Below, piece by piece: positions 7,109 to 13,698 of a DNA stretch of 13,698 bases (positions are counted from its first letter, which is position 1; every line of letters starts with the position of its first letter). The notes below the pieces were generated by a model that did not search any database, had not been told where the DNA came from, and was given only the letters and a program-made list of their open reading frames with translations. Origin of the DNA: CAYTZH01 sp964442285 (GTDB lineage: Bacteria; Myxococcota_A; UBA9160; JAFDET01); assembly GCA_964442285.1 (NCBI GenBank), contig CAYTZH010000078.1, positions 1 through 13,698 of the forward strand, in the 5' to 3' direction. The translations under genes were made by a program, and so were the position numbers.

Positions 7109-7615
7109 ATGGCTGTTCGGAAGGCGACCGCCCGCAAGGCCGCGAAGGCCACCAAGGCGACCGGCAAGAAGGCCGCCCGCAAGAAGACCGGCGGCAAGAA
7201 GTCCACCCGCAGGAAGGTGCGCGGCCTGGAGCGGCTGGAGTCCGAGCTTCCGCCCAACCTCCGGGAGTTCGCCAAGGAGCTCCGAACACGCCTCAACCGC
7301 CTCGAGAAGGAGGTGGAGAAGGCGCAGGCCGATGCGCGGCGTCGGGCGGCCCGGCTCCTGCGCGAGGCCAGCCACCAGCTCGGGCACCTCGAGGCCAAGG
7401 GCGAGGCCGGCTGGCGCCGGCTGGCGGCCCCGTACCGCAAGGAACTCGTGGGTCTGCTCAAGCGCCTGGAGAAGGCCGTCGCGCCCCCGCCGAAGGCCAA
7501 GCCGCGGGCCCGGAAGGCGGTCCGGAAGAAGGCGTCCGCCGCGAGCGCGGTCGCCGCGGAGAGCACGCCGCCGGCCGCCCCGCCGGCCTCACCCGGCGTC
7601 TCCGACGACGGCTGA
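7109..7615 (+). CDS. Small basic histone H1-like coiled-coil protein
   Basis: Predicted 168 residues from ATG 7109, chosen because GGGAG (7096-7100) is well spaced; an upstream in-frame GTG at 7049 has no such site and adds a non-basic leader. Residues about 4-38 are Lys/Arg/Ala/Thr-rich with KKAARKKTGGKKS-type runs like bacterial histone H1-like tails. Residues about 39-130 are a charged amphipathic helix region (NRLEKEVEKAQADARRRAARLL), likely coiled coil. A second basic, Pro/Ala-rich tail follows (PKAKPRARKAVRKKAS) and the end is acidic and disordered. DNA or polyphosphate/polymer binding is plausible; phasin-like polyhydroxyalkanoate granule proteins with histone-like tails are an alternative. 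The gene is followed by a 12-bp palindrome GCGCCGCGGCGC (7616-7627) right after the stop. Confidence 0.75.
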   Translation: MAVRKATARKAAKATKATGKKAARKKTGGKKSTRRKVRGLERLESELPPNLREFAKELRTRLNRLEKEVEKAQADARRRAARLLREASHQLGHLEAKGEAGWRRLAAPYRKELVGLLKRLEKAVAPPPKAKPRARKAVRKKASAASAVAAESTPPAAPPASPGVSDDG

Positions 7616-7644
7616 GCGCCGCGGCGCACCTGCGTCGCCCTGGT

Positions 7645-7673
7645 TTGAAGCCGTTCCGGCGGCCGGTTAGGCT
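7645..7673 (+). promoter_or_regulatory. Candidate sigma70-type promoter of the acyl-CoA ligase gene
   Basis: TTGAAG (7645-7650), 17-bp spacer, TAGGCT (7668-7673): four of six and three of six matches to the standard hexamers, with ideal spacing and about 30 bases before the GTG at 7703. Moderate support only, as sigma-factor consensus is unknown for this organism. Confidence 0.35.
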
Positions 7674-7702
7674 CGGGCGCCGGGGTGACACGGGAGGAGC
7701 GC

Positions 7703-9346
7703 GTGCCCGAATTCAGCTTTGCGGAGGTCCACGAGGCGCTGGCGGAGGCCATCGGCGAGCGGGAGGCGCTGGTCTTCCGCGATCGCCGGATCACCTACGC
7801 GGAGCTGGGCGAGCGCAGTCGCCGGCTCGCCAACGTCCTGCGGAGCCGCGGCCTGGGGGTCCATCGCGAGCGCGCCGCGCTCGCGCCCCACGAGTCGGGC
7901 CAGGACCACCTGGGGATCTATCTCCACAACGGCAACGAGTACGTCGAGGGCATGCTCGGGGCCTTCAAGGCGCGCGTGGCGCCCCTGAACGTCAACTACC
8001 GCTACGTCGAGGAGGAGCTGCTCTACCTCTTCGACAACGCCCGGGCCCGGGCGCTGCTCTACCACGCGGCCTTCGCGCCCCGGGTGGCGGCGGTCCGGGA
8101 TCGGCTTCCCGGGCTGGAGGTGCTGATCCAGGTCGCCGACGACTCGGGCCACGACCTGCTGCCCGGCGCCGTCGACTACGAGACCGCGCTGGCGGAGGCC
8201 TCGCCGGCGCCGCCCGACGTGCAGCCCTCGGGCGACGACCTCTACGTGCTCTACACCGGCGGTACGACCGGCATGCCCAAGGGCGTGCTCTGGCGCTCGG
8301 CGGACATCTTCGTGGCCGCCATGGGCGGACGGAAGCTCGACGGCAGCGAGTACGGCTCCCTGGAGGAGATCGCCGAGGCGGCGAAGGCCTCGCCCGCGCT
8401 CAAGACCCTGATCGGGCCGCCCCTGATGCACGGGGCCGCCCAGTGGATCGCCTTCATCATGATGCGCTCCGGCGCGACCCTCGTGATCCCGAACGTGGTG
8501 GACCGCTTCGACGCCGACGACTTCCTCTCGACGATCGAGCGCGAGAGGTGCGTCTCCTTCTCCATGGTCGGCGACGCCTTCGCCCGGCCGCTCCTCGACC
8601 AGATGCATCGCAAGACCTACGACCTCTCGAGCGTGATGCTCGTGGGCTCGGGCGGCGCGCCGCTGTCGACGGCCAACAAGGAGGCCCTGCTGGAGTTCTT
8701 TCCCAATGCGACCGTGCTCGACTCCATCGGCTCCTCCGAGACCGGGGTCCAGGGCAGCAACCCCGGCACGAAGGCGGGCGGCATCAGCACCGGCGACTTC
8801 AAGCCGGCGCCCGGCACCGGCGTGGTCTCGGCGCAGATGGATCGGGTGCTCGAGCCCGGCGACGACCACATGGGCTGGTTCGCCCAGCAGGGCCGGGTGC
8901 CTCTCGGCTACCTCGGGGATCCCGAGAAGACCGCGCGCACCTTCCCCGTGATCGACGGCACCCGCTGGGCCGTGCCCGGCGACCGGGCGCGCTACCGGCC
9001 CGACGGCTCCATCGACGTGCTGGGCCGGGACTCGGTCACCATCAACACCGGCGGCGAGAAGGTCTTCGCCGAGGAGGTGGAGCACGCCCTGAAGCTCCAC
9101 CCGGACGTCTACGACTGCGTGGTGGCGGGACGTCCCAGCGAGCGCTGGGGGCAGGAGGTCGTGGCCGTGGTGCGGCTCCGCGAGGGGGCCAAGCCCGACG
9201 AGGCCTCCCTGCGGAAGGAGTGCGGTCGCCACCTGGCCCGCTACAAGCTCCCCAAGGTCTTCGTCTTCCGCGACGAGATCGTGCGCAGCCCTTCGGGCAA
9301 GGCCGACTACCGCTGGGCCCGCGAGCAGGTCTCCGGGGACTCGTAG
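7703..9346 (+). CDS. Acyl-CoA synthetase (AMP-forming, FadD3/FadD17-like)
   Basis: Predicted 547 residues. It activates a carboxylic acid with ATP to an acyl-adenylate and then the CoA thioester. Visible motifs: P-loop YTGGTTGMPKG at 184-194, DSIGSSETG near 340-348, the hinge region GDRARYRPDGSIDVLGRDSVTINTGGEKV (read as adjoining short motifs) and the adenylation Lys533 in SPSGKADYRWA. The N-terminal insert HESGQDH and NGNEYVEGMLGAFKARVAPLNVNYRYV are, as I recall, typical of a sterol/lipid-acid ligase subgroup common in actinobacteria and deltaproteobacteria. GTG 7703 is preferred over GTG 7685 because GGAGG (7693-7697) lies five bases upstream and the family begins with the resulting MPEFSFA-like sequence. 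It converges with the LLM gene across 17 bp. The natural substrate cannot be read from sequence. Confidence 0.93.
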   Translation: MPEFSFAEVHEALAEAIGEREALVFRDRRITYAELGERSRRLANVLRSRGLGVHRERAALAPHESGQDHLGIYLHNGNEYVEGMLGAFKARVAPLNVNYRYVEEELLYLFDNARARALLYHAAFAPRVAAVRDRLPGLEVLIQVADDSGHDLLPGAVDYETALAEASPAPPDVQPSGDDLYVLYTGGTTGMPKGVLWRSADIFVAAMGGRKLDGSEYGSLEEIAEAAKASPALKTLIGPPLMHGAAQWIAFIMMRSGATLVIPNVVDRFDADDFLSTIERERCVSFSMVGDAFARPLLDQMHRKTYDLSSVMLVGSGGAPLSTANKEALLEFFPNATVLDSIGSSETGVQGSNPGTKAGGISTGDFKPAPGTGVVSAQMDRVLEPGDDHMGWFAQQGRVPLGYLGDPEKTARTFPVIDGTRWAVPGDRARYRPDGSIDVLGRDSVTINTGGEKVFAEEVEHALKLHPDVYDCVVAGRPSERWGQEVVAVVRLREGAKPDEASLRKECGRHLARYKLPKVFVFRDEIVRSPSGKADYRWAREQVSGDS

Positions 9347-9349
9347 CGG

Positions 9350-9364
9350 GCGCGCGACGCGCGC
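9350..9364. terminator. Possible bidirectional hairpin between convergent genes
   Basis: GCGCGC-GAC-GCGCGC forms a perfect 6-bp stem with a 3-base loop exactly between the ligase stop (TAG ending 9346) and the LLM stop (TAG 9366-9364). No U-tract follows on either strand, so intrinsic termination is uncertain. Confidence 0.3.
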
Positions 9365-10338
9365 TACAGGTGCGGCTGGACCTGGTTCGCGTACAGCTCG
9401 AGCCCCTGCCAGGCCAGGTCCGGCGGGGTCCCCCCGCAGAGGGGGAAGAGCAGGAACACGGCGAAGGGGCTCTCCTTCGCCTCCGCCACCGCGACCTCCG
9501 GGGTCACGATGCGGTACTTCCCCTCCGCGCGCAGTTCGTCCACGGTCTGCGCATCCGAGTGCACGGCGGAGCGCGCGCCGGGTCGCTGCCAGCCGGCGTA
9601 GGTGGTGGCGTCGTGGAGGAGGTGGGGTCCGATCTCGGCCCAACTCCGATCCGGGTCCTCGGAGATCCAGGTCATGGTGCCCGAGCCCGGCGGGATGAGG
9701 ACGGGCGCGGTGCCCTGGCGCTCGCACTCCGCCTGGTAGAAGGCGAAGAGCTCCGGGTCGTTCACCGCGGGCTGGTAGGGCAGTCCGAAGCGGGCCGCCC
9801 GCCGCGCCGCGTTGCGGCCCATGCCGCCGACCAGCAGGGGCGGGTGGGGCCGGGTCTGCGGCCGGGGCGTCACCCGACAGCGACGGCCCTCGAACTCGAA
9901 GGGCTCGCCGGTCCAGGCCTTCTGCAGCACCTCGAGGCAGGCGTCCATGCGCCGGCCGCGGGTCTCCCAGTCGCGACCGAACATGGCGTACTCCTCGGGC
10001 CGGTAGCCGAGACCGGCGGTGACGGCCACGCGGCCGCCACTGGCCAGGTCGAGCACCGCCAGGTCCTCGGCGACCTCCACCGGATCGTGCAGGGGCAGGA
10101 GCAGCGCACCGATCCCGATCCGGATCCTCCGGGTGCGCCCCGCCATGCAGCCCGCCAGGGCCAACGGCGACGGCAGGAAGCCGTCGTCGGTGGCGTGGTG
10201 CTCCGAGATCGTGATCGAATCGAAGCCCTTCTCGTCGGCCCAGGCCGCCATCTCCAGGGCGGCCGCGTAGAGGTCGGGCGCGGAGGCCGCGGAGAAGGCC
10301 GGCGCGCGCATGTCGAAGCGCAGGATCTGGATCGCCAT
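9364..10338 (-). CDS. LLM-class (luciferase-like) flavin/F420-dependent oxidoreductase
   Basis: Predicted 324 residues from ATG 10338, with GGAGGG five bases upstream; a longer open frame upstream is antisense to the DUF1214 gene. The TIM-barrel of the luciferase-like monooxygenase superfamily is evident: GFDSITISEHHATDDGF near residues 39-55, RRIRIGIGALLLPLHDPVEVAEDLAVLD, then GLGYRPEEYAMFGRDWETRGRRMD and PPLLVGGMGRNAARRAARFG. These proteins use FMN or F420; sequence alone does not tell which. The family includes enzymes near lipid and sterol catabolic genes, where they probably oxidise or hydroxylate CoA-linked or free intermediates. The gene is divergent from the DUF1214 operon (84 bp between starts) and convergent with the acyl-CoA ligase. 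Confidence 0.92.
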   Translation of the reverse strand: MAIQILRFDMRAPAFSAASAPDLYAAALEMAAWADEKGFDSITISEHHATDDGFLPSPLALAGCMAGRTRRIRIGIGALLLPLHDPVEVAEDLAVLDLASGGRVAVTAGLGYRPEEYAMFGRDWETRGRRMDACLEVLQKAWTGEPFEFEGRRCRVTPRPQTRPHPPLLVGGMGRNAARRAARFGLPYQPAVNDPELFAFYQAECERQGTAPVLIPPGSGTMTWISEDPDRSWAEIGPHLLHDATTYAGWQRPGARSAVHSDAQTVDELRAEGKYRIVTPEVAVAEAKESPFAVFLLFPLCGGTPPDLAWQGLELYANQVQPHL

Positions 10339-10357
10339 GGGCTCCCTCCGGCAGGCC

Positions 10358-10387
10358 TTGGACGGGGAGGCGGGCCTGCGGCAGAAT
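10358..10387 (+). promoter_or_regulatory. Candidate promoter of the DUF1214-sulfotransferase-dehydrogenase operon
   Basis: TTGGAC (10358-10363), 18-bp spacer, CAGAAT (10382-10387; four of six to TATAAT). Transcription would start near 10394-10396, putting the palindromic site 10399-10412 just downstream, where a bound repressor would block it. Weak hexamers, so tentative. Confidence 0.3.
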
Positions 10388-10398
10388 CGGGACCACGC

Positions 10399-10412
10399 TA
10401 GAACACGTTTCA
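10399..10412. promoter_or_regulatory. KstR-like TetR-family operator candidate
   Basis: TAGAACACGTTTCA fits all eight fixed positions of TnnAACnnGTTnnA, the consensus reported for the TetR-family sterol-catabolism repressor KstR of mycobacteria. It sits in the 84-bp divergent promoter region, ending 10 bases before the DUF1214 ATG, and is a relative AT island. The flanked genes are of the lipid/sterol-catabolic type. The regulator itself is not in the window, so the protein that binds is unknown. Confidence 0.5.
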
Positions 10413-10422
10413 GGAGAGGGCC

Positions 10423-11526
10423 ATGTCCGACGACGAACGCGAAGCCGCCACCGCGCGCATCCTGGACGGGACCACCTGGGCCGAGTTCTGCGACGGGCTC
10501 AAGGCGGCGGGGGACGTGGTCCTCGCGGGCCCCCAGACGCCCCTCGACCGGGCCGAGGGCTGGCGCTACCTCACGCGCCTCACCCGGGCCGCCCTCGAGA
10601 CCTTCCTGGAGGCCTCGGATCCCAAGGCCCCGGCCTTCCGGCGAACCGCGTCCGAGACCATCAAGATGGGCCTCGACAACCCGGACAACGTCTACCTGAA
10701 CGCCCCGGTGCGCGGCACCTACGACTACCGGATCCGGGGCCACCGCGGCAGCGTCCACTACCTGGGCTTCGGCAGCCAGGCCGGCAACTACGGGGCGACC
10801 GGCAGCCTCGACACCACCGGCTACCTCGAGGCCAGGGACATGGAGATCGCGCCGGACGGGAGCTTCGAGATCATCGCCAGCAGCCGGGAACATCCGGGCA
10901 ACTGGCTCCCGATGCAGCCCGCCACGCGCATGGTCCAGATCCGCCAGACCCGGCTCGACCACGCCGCCGAGAAGCTGGCGGAGGTGAGCATCCAGCGCAT
11001 CGACGGGGACGACGCCCCCTCGCCCCTGGATCCGGCCCGCCTGGACCGCATGCTCCGGGGCTCGACCGGGTTCGTGAAGGGCTGCGCGGGCCTCTTCCGG
11101 CAGTGGGCCGAGGACTTCCGGAAGCACACCAACCAGCTGCCGCGCTTCGATCCGGACCGCGCCTTCGCCGCGGGCGGCGACCCGAACATCGCCTATTACC
11201 ACAGCTACTGGGCGCTCGGACCCGACGAGGCGCTGGTGATCGAGGCCACGCCCCCCGAGTGCGACTACTGGAACTTCCAGCTCGCCAACTACTGGCTCGA
11301 GTCCCTCGACTACCGCTTCCACAAGGTGCACGTGAACCAGCACACGGCCGTGTATGGCGACGGAGGCACGGTGCAGGTGGTGGTGGCCCACGAGGACCCG
11401 GGCCATCCCAACTGGCTCGATACCTGCGGCCACGAACACGGCACCATGTGCTGGCGCTGGATCCGGGCGGTGTCCCATCCGGAGCCCCGGACCCGGGTCG
11501 TCCCCCTCGAGAGCCTGCGTCGGTGA
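10423..11526 (+). CDS. DUF1214 domain protein
   Basis: Predicted 367 residues, soluble, no signal peptide. ATG 10423 follows GGAGAGGG. The N-terminal half (about 1-250) includes NPDNVYLNAPVRGTYDYRI and a Gly-rich strand region GFGSQAGNYGATGSLDT. The C-terminal part, about 255-351, matches the DUF1214 pattern: YYHSYWALGPDEALVIEATPP, then CDYWNFQLANYWLESLDYR, and HEHGTMCWRWIRA near the end. The biochemical role of DUF1214 is not established; the many conserved aromatic residues suggest a ligand-binding pocket. Its stop overlaps the sulfotransferase start by four bases, so the two are almost certainly made together. A KstR-like site lies directly upstream. Confidence 0.88.
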   Translation: MSDDEREAATARILDGTTWAEFCDGLKAAGDVVLAGPQTPLDRAEGWRYLTRLTRAALETFLEASDPKAPAFRRTASETIKMGLDNPDNVYLNAPVRGTYDYRIRGHRGSVHYLGFGSQAGNYGATGSLDTTGYLEARDMEIAPDGSFEIIASSREHPGNWLPMQPATRMVQIRQTRLDHAAEKLAEVSIQRIDGDDAPSPLDPARLDRMLRGSTGFVKGCAGLFRQWAEDFRKHTNQLPRFDPDRAFAAGGDPNIAYYHSYWALGPDEALVIEATPPECDYWNFQLANYWLESLDYRFHKVHVNQHTAVYGDGGTVQVVVAHEDPGHPNWLDTCGHEHGTMCWRWIRAVSHPEPRTRVVPLESLRR

Positions 11527-12677
11527 GCGAGTTTGCCTTCGAGGAGGAGGCCGTGCTCGCCGCGGCGCGCGACGCCACGGGCCTCTCGGACTTCGGCGAT
11601 CCGGCCTTCCGGGAGGGTCTCCGCGTGCTCCTCGAGACCTACGAGCACGGCGCGGGCTTCAGCGAGAAGGGCCGCCGGCGCTACTGGCGCCGGGTGGTGC
11701 AGCTGCTGGCCACGCGGCTGCGGGTGGAGGCGGCCTTCCGCCGGCATCCGGAGGTCTGCGGGCGCGCGCTCCGGCGGCCGCTCTTCCTGACGGGGCTCCC
11801 GCGCACGGGCACGTCGGCGCTGTTCAACCTGCTCGGCGCCGACCCGGCGGCGCGGCCCCTGCTGCTCTGGGAGGGCATGTTCCCGGATCCGCCGGAGGAC
11901 CTCGAGGCCGGGCAGCCCGACCCGCGCTATCTGGCCATGAAGGCCCACTTCGACCGCATCCGCGAGAAGGACCCGGACTTCACCAGGATCCACTACGCCA
12001 GCGCCGACGCCCCCGAGGAGTGCGTGCTGCTGATGGCCCACGCCTTCTGCGACGTGCAGATGGGCATCGAGATCCTGATGGAGCCCTACGCCAGCTGGTT
12101 CCAGCAGCGGGACCTGGGGCCGACCTACGCCTACTACCGCGACCTGCTGAAGCTGCTGGACTGGCAGCGGCCGGGGGAGCGCTGGCTGCTGAAGACGCCC
12201 GCCCATCTCTGGGGCCTCGACGCGCTGGTCGAGCACTTCCCGGACTGCGGCGTGGTGCTCACCCATCGCAACCCGCTCCAGGCCATGGCCTCGGCGTGCA
12301 GCCTCACCGACGCGCTCATGGCGGTGCGCGACGACTACGACCGCGAGACCCTCGGCCCCGCCGTGCTCGAGTACTACAGCCGCTCCCTCGAGCGGGGTCT
12401 CGCGGTGCGGGACCGGCTCGATCCCATGCGCTTCTTCGACGTCGACTACCGGGATCTGGTGGCCAAGCCCCTGGACTGCGTCCGGGCGCTCTACGCCCAC
12501 TTCGACCTGCCGCTGCCTCCGGTGGCGGGCAAGGCGCTGCGGGAGCACGTCGAGGCCCATCCCCAGCACCAGCACGGCCGCCACGAGTACGCCCTGGAGA
12601 CCTACGGCCTGACGCCGGAGCGGGTGCGGTCCCGCCTCGCCGACTACATCGCGCGCTTCGATCTGCCGAGCGACTGA
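11523..12677 (+). CDS. PAPS-dependent sulfotransferase family protein
   Basis: Predicted 384 residues. It should transfer sulfate from PAPS to a hydroxyl of a small molecule or lipid. The 5'-phosphosulfate loop is GLPRTGTS at 91-98, LLKTPAHLW with Lys224 follows, and the 3'-phosphate pair is Arg249 (THRNP) with Ser257, eight residues apart as in known sulfotransferases. Start is GTG 11523 in a GTGA overlap with the DUF1214 stop; longer in-frame starts lie entirely inside that gene. The N-terminal ~85 residues are a helical extension (LRVLLETYEHGAGFSEKGRRRYWRRVV) common in this large bacterial subfamily. Whether it sulfates a substrate or has been adapted to another transfer is unknown. The dehydrogenase gene starts 11 bp downstream. 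Confidence 0.9.
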   Translation: MSEFAFEEEAVLAAARDATGLSDFGDPAFREGLRVLLETYEHGAGFSEKGRRRYWRRVVQLLATRLRVEAAFRRHPEVCGRALRRPLFLTGLPRTGTSALFNLLGADPAARPLLLWEGMFPDPPEDLEAGQPDPRYLAMKAHFDRIREKDPDFTRIHYASADAPEECVLLMAHAFCDVQMGIEILMEPYASWFQQRDLGPTYAYYRDLLKLLDWQRPGERWLLKTPAHLWGLDALVEHFPDCGVVLTHRNPLQAMASACSLTDALMAVRDDYDRETLGPAVLEYYSRSLERGLAVRDRLDPMRFFDVDYRDLVAKPLDCVRALYAHFDLPLPPVAGKALREHVEAHPQHQHGRHEYALETYGLTPERVRSRLADYIARFDLPSD

Positions 12678-12688
12678 CGAGGACCCCG

Positions 12689-13698
12689 ATGGACTTCCGA
12701 CTCTCCGAGGAGCAGCGGCTGCTGCAGGACACGATCCGCGGCTTCGTCGAGAAGGAGTGCCCGCCCACCCGGGTGCGCGAGCGCTTCGACGGCGACGGGC
12801 GTGATCCGGCCCTGTGGCGGGGACTCGCCGAGATGGGCGTGGCCGGGCTGCTGGTCCCCGAGGCCCAGGGCGGGGCGGGGCTCTCGCTCCTCGACCTGGC
12901 CCTGGTCTCCGAGGAGCTCGGTCGCGGGGCGGTGCCGGCGCCGTTCCTCGGCCACAGCCTGGCGACGCTCGCCCTCCTCCGGGGCGGGAGCCCCGAGCAG
13001 CAGGAGCGCTGGCTGCCCGGGCTGGCGAGCGGCGCGCTGCTGGGCTCCGTCGCCCTGGCGGAGACGTCGGGGGCCTGGGAGGCGTCGGCCTGGAGCCCCC
13101 GGGTGGAGGGCGGCCGTGTCACCGGGGCGAAGGGCTTCGTTGGCCCCGGCAGCGAGGCCGACCTCTGGGTCGTCGGCGTGGCCGGCGGCCGTCTCGCGCT
13201 GGTGTCGCGCGACGCCTCGGGGGTGTCGTTCGAGGCCTTCGCGAGCGTCGACCGCGGTCGTCCCCTGGAGGTCCTGGGCCTGGAGGCGGCGCCCTGCGAG
13301 CTCCTCCCCGGCGATGCCGCCGACGGGGTCCGCGACGCCGGGCTCGTGCTGCTGGCCGCGGACGCCTTCGGCGCCGGCTTCCAGCTGGTGCGGATGGCGG
13401 CGGCCTACGCCAACGAGCGGACCCAGTTCGGCCAGCCCGTGGCCCAGTTCCAGGCGGTCAAGCACCAGCTCGCCGACATGGCGCTGGCGGTGGAGCCCGT
13501 GCGCGGGCTCTGGTGGTACGCGGCCCACGCCCTCGACGTGGGCGCCGAGGACGCGTCGCGGATGGCGGCGCTCGCGAAGGCGCACATCAGCGACCGGGCG
13601 ATGGAGGTCGCCCGGGCGGCGGTCGAGGTCCACGGCGGCCTCGGCTTCACCTGGGAGTGCGACGTGCAGATCTGGTTCAAGCGGGTGCTCTTCGATCG
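12689..13698 (+). CDS. Acyl-CoA dehydrogenase, 3'-partial
   Basis: The frame is open from ATG 12689 (GAGGA five to six bases upstream) to the window end: 336 complete codons, likely 20-50 residues short. It begins with the family signature MDFRLSEEQRLLQDTIRGFV; the FAD/CoA region shows MGVAGLLVPEAQGGAGLSLLDLALVSEELGR (adjoining short motifs), and the C-terminal helical domain has NERTQFGQPVAQFQAVKHQLADM at about 242-264 with FAD-contacting Arg244. HGGLGFTWECDVQIWFKR (315-332) is the pattern of small FadE-type dehydrogenases that often work as one subunit of a heteromer on sterol side chains or CoA-linked rings. The usual catalytic Glu could not be assigned with confidence. Short spacing places it in an operon with DUF1214 and the sulfotransferase. 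Confidence 0.92.
   Translation, partial: MDFRLSEEQRLLQDTIRGFVEKECPPTRVRERFDGDGRDPALWRGLAEMGVAGLLVPEAQGGAGLSLLDLALVSEELGRGAVPAPFLGHSLATLALLRGGSPEQQERWLPGLASGALLGSVALAETSGAWEASAWSPRVEGGRVTGAKGFVGPGSEADLWVVGVAGGRLALVSRDASGVSFEAFASVDRGRPLEVLGLEAAPCELLPGDAADGVRDAGLVLLAADAFGAGFQLVRMAAAYANERTQFGQPVAQFQAVKHQLADMALAVEPVRGLWWYAAHALDVGAEDASRMAALAKAHISDRAMEVARAAVEVHGGLGFTWECDVQIWFKRVLFD

Noticed and set aside
7645..7658. A third KstR-like site upstream of the acyl-CoA ligase
   Set aside because: TTGAAGCCGTTCCG matches only six of the eight fixed positions and overlaps the better-explained -35 TTGAAG; such partial matches are expected by chance.
7685..7702. Upstream GTG start for the acyl-CoA ligase
   Set aside because: It would place the strong GGAGG site inside the coding sequence; GTG 7703 has that site at correct spacing and matches the family N-terminus.
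7667..10396. A 909-codon - strand open frame opposite the acyl-CoA ligase
   Set aside because: No family motifs; it is the complement of the ligase gene plus an out-of-frame pass through the LLM gene.
5062..10401. A 1779-codon open frame on the + strand across cyclase, hslO, ligase and LLM genes
   Set aside because: It is antisense or out of frame to well-supported genes and has Arg/Gly/Pro-rich shadow composition; long stop-free frames are expected at this GC content.
10339..11478. N-terminal extension of the LLM protein to 704 residues
   Set aside because: The extension is antisense to the DUF1214 gene; ATG 10338 has a strong ribosome-binding site and gives the normal family length.

Overview
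The window is a GC-rich (roughly 70% by eye) bacterial segment with dense, short-spaced genes and no RNA genes, insertion sequences, integrases or CRISPR arrays that I can see. The mix of a FHA-linked class III cyclase, a FadD3/FadD17-type acyl-CoA ligase, an LLM-class oxidoreductase, a DUF1214 protein, a PAPS-type sulfotransferase and a small FadE-type dehydrogenase suggests an uncultured deltaproteobacterial-grade lineage (Myxococcota, Desulfobacterota or Binatota-like). A high-GC actinobacterium is less likely because of the lipoproteins and the outer-surface beta-repeat protein. The taxonomic call is inference only.

Region A (1-3059, + strand) is the 3' part of a very long beta-strand-repeat surface or secreted protein. 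It begins with a tandem array of 378-bp repeats, two of which are almost identical, and ends in an acidic, helical C-terminal region. Region B (3071-4984, - strand) holds three small envelope or periplasmic proteins: a secreted protein with two tandem NTF2-like domains, a lipoprotein of unknown family, and a second short lipoprotein whose GTG start overlaps the preceding stop. Region C (5146-6987, - strand) carries hslO (the redox chaperone Hsp33), then a predicted adenylate cyclase with a C-terminal FHA domain 39 bp downstream. The 4985-5145 gap between B and C is an unusually AT-rich promoter-like island.

Region D (7109-13698) starts with a small histone H1-like basic coiled-coil protein and an acyl-CoA ligase (+). 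An LLM oxidoreductase lies on the - strand, convergent with the ligase and divergent from the next operon. That + strand operon is DUF1214 protein, sulfotransferase (4-bp overlap) and acyl-CoA dehydrogenase (11-bp gap, cut by the window end). CoA activation, flavin oxidation and acyl-CoA dehydrogenation together point to catabolism of a lipid or sterol-like acid, with a sulfotransferase as an unusual member.

The most interesting signal is a 14-bp site at 10399-10412 in the divergent LLM/DUF1214 promoter. It fits the TnnAACnnGTTnnA pattern known for the TetR-family sterol-catabolism repressor KstR. An 11-bp stretch differing at one base (5024-5034) lies in the promoter island of the distant NTF2-like gene. 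This suggests, but does not prove, a TetR-type regulon linking the two regions.
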